Below, one piece after another: positions 5,220 to 5,693 of a stretch of 5,693 bases of DNA (position 1 is the stretch's first letter; each line of letters opens with the position of its first letter). The stretch lies in NCBI GenBank assembly GCA_030831135.1, contig JAURLR010000071.1, positions 1-5,693 on the forward strand, given 5' to 3'. A model generated the notes under the pieces. It was not told where the DNA came from, searched no databases, and was given only the letters and a program-made list of their open reading frames with translations. Position numbers and translations under genes: made by a program. This DNA comes from Alphaproteobacteria bacterium. GTDB taxonomy: Bacteria; Pseudomonadota; Alphaproteobacteria; UBA6615.

Positions 5220-5693
5220 CTTACTGTGTCGCCCTGCGCCTTGCCAGCGGACTTGTTTTCATGTCTGACACGCGGACTAATGCGGGGGTCGACAACATTT
5301 CGACTTTCCGCAAGATGCACAACTGGACTGTGCCGGGTGAGCGCTCGATTACGTTGTTGTCATCAGGAAATCTTGCAACGACGCAGGCGCTGGTGTCCTT
5401 GCTTGATGAGCGCTCAAAGGCACCGGGTGACCGTCGCCCGTCTATTCTGGCCGCGCCATCCATCTTTCAGGTCGCGCAGCTGGTCGGGGATACATTGAGC
5501 GAGATCATTCGGACCTATTCTCAGTCTGGTCCGACAAGCGATAGCCAGTTCTCCGCGACGGTGATTGTCGGTGGCCAGATCAAGGGGGGGCAGCCGCGTC
5601 TGTTCATGATCTACCCGGAAGGCAATTTTATCGAGGCCAGCGAAGACACACCGTTTTTCCAGATTGGTGAGACGAAATATGGCCGCCCGATTA
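5216..5693 (+). CDS. Anbu, HslV/proteasome-like peptidase, N-terminal 159 residues (cut by window edge)
   Basis: This is Anbu (COG3484, predicted proteasome-type protease), a self-assembling threonine peptidase of the Ntn-hydrolase superfamily related to HslV and proteasome beta subunits. The protein starts MTYCVALRL, so removing Met exposes Thr2 as nucleophile with no long propeptide. Asp18 in SDTRTNAGVDNIS and Lys33 in FRKM complete the expected Thr-Asp-Lys set (numbers include Met). Other family marks are SSGNLATTQAL near 50-60, FSATVIVGGQIKGG and a segment with YPEGNFIEA, DTPFFQIGE and TKYGRPI at the cut end. Family members run to about 240 residues, so roughly a third is missing. ATG 5216 is fixed by the need for Thr at position 2. 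It is the fourth gene of the operon. No Clp/HslU-type unfoldase is in the window, as is usual for Anbu. A 7-G tract at 5584-5590 lies in frame. Substrates are unknown. Confidence 0.94.
   Translation, partial: MTYCVALRLASGLVFMSDTRTNAGVDNISTFRKMHNWTVPGERSITLLSSGNLATTQALVSLLDERSKAPGDRRPSILAAPSIFQVAQLVGDTLSEIIRTYSQSGPTSDSQFSATVIVGGQIKGGQPRLFMIYPEGNFIEASEDTPFFQIGETKYGRPI

Overview
The window is GC-rich chromosomal DNA (about 60% by eye) that reads like a betaproteobacterium of the order Burkholderiales. The main reason is the aspartokinase: its N-terminus, its 417-residue length and its close match to the Ralstonia/Burkholderia/Bordetella type as I remember it. Genus and species cannot be fixed from the sequence. 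No rRNA, tRNA, CRISPR array, insertion sequence or phage gene is visible.

Layout. Positions 1-450 hold the N-terminal 150 residues of an alpha/beta hydrolase on the minus strand, cut by the left edge. Positions 451-613 are a divergent intergenic region with a perfect TATAAT box for the rightward gene. Positions 614-1867 encode a complete lysC aspartokinase with a kinase domain and a C-terminal ACT pair. A good internal ribosome binding site and ATG suggest that a separate regulatory (beta) subunit is also made. Positions 1868-2006 are a non-coding gap with weak inverted repeats.

From 2007 to the right edge runs a tightly packed four-gene plus-strand operon: a circularly permuted ATP-grasp protein (DUF404/DUF407 type), an Alpha-E (DUF403) protein, a bacterial transglutaminase-like cysteine protease/amidase, and the start of Anbu, the HslV/proteasome-like peptidase. 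The Anbu gene is cut by the right edge after 159 codons. The first three genes are separated by only 2 bp, with the same TGACCATG junction used twice.

How the genes may work together. ATP-grasp, Alpha-E, transglutaminase-like protein and Anbu form a known conserved association. It has been proposed from comparative genomics to make a peptide or peptide-like modification (ATP-grasp ligase with Alpha-E partner) and then process or degrade it (transglutaminase fold and Anbu protease). The substrate and product are, to my knowledge, not established. All catalytic residues I can check are present, so the system looks functional. lysC and the hydrolase appear to be unrelated neighbours. A 12-codon mini-ORF that exactly bridges the transglutaminase stop and the Anbu start is the least expected detail in the operon.
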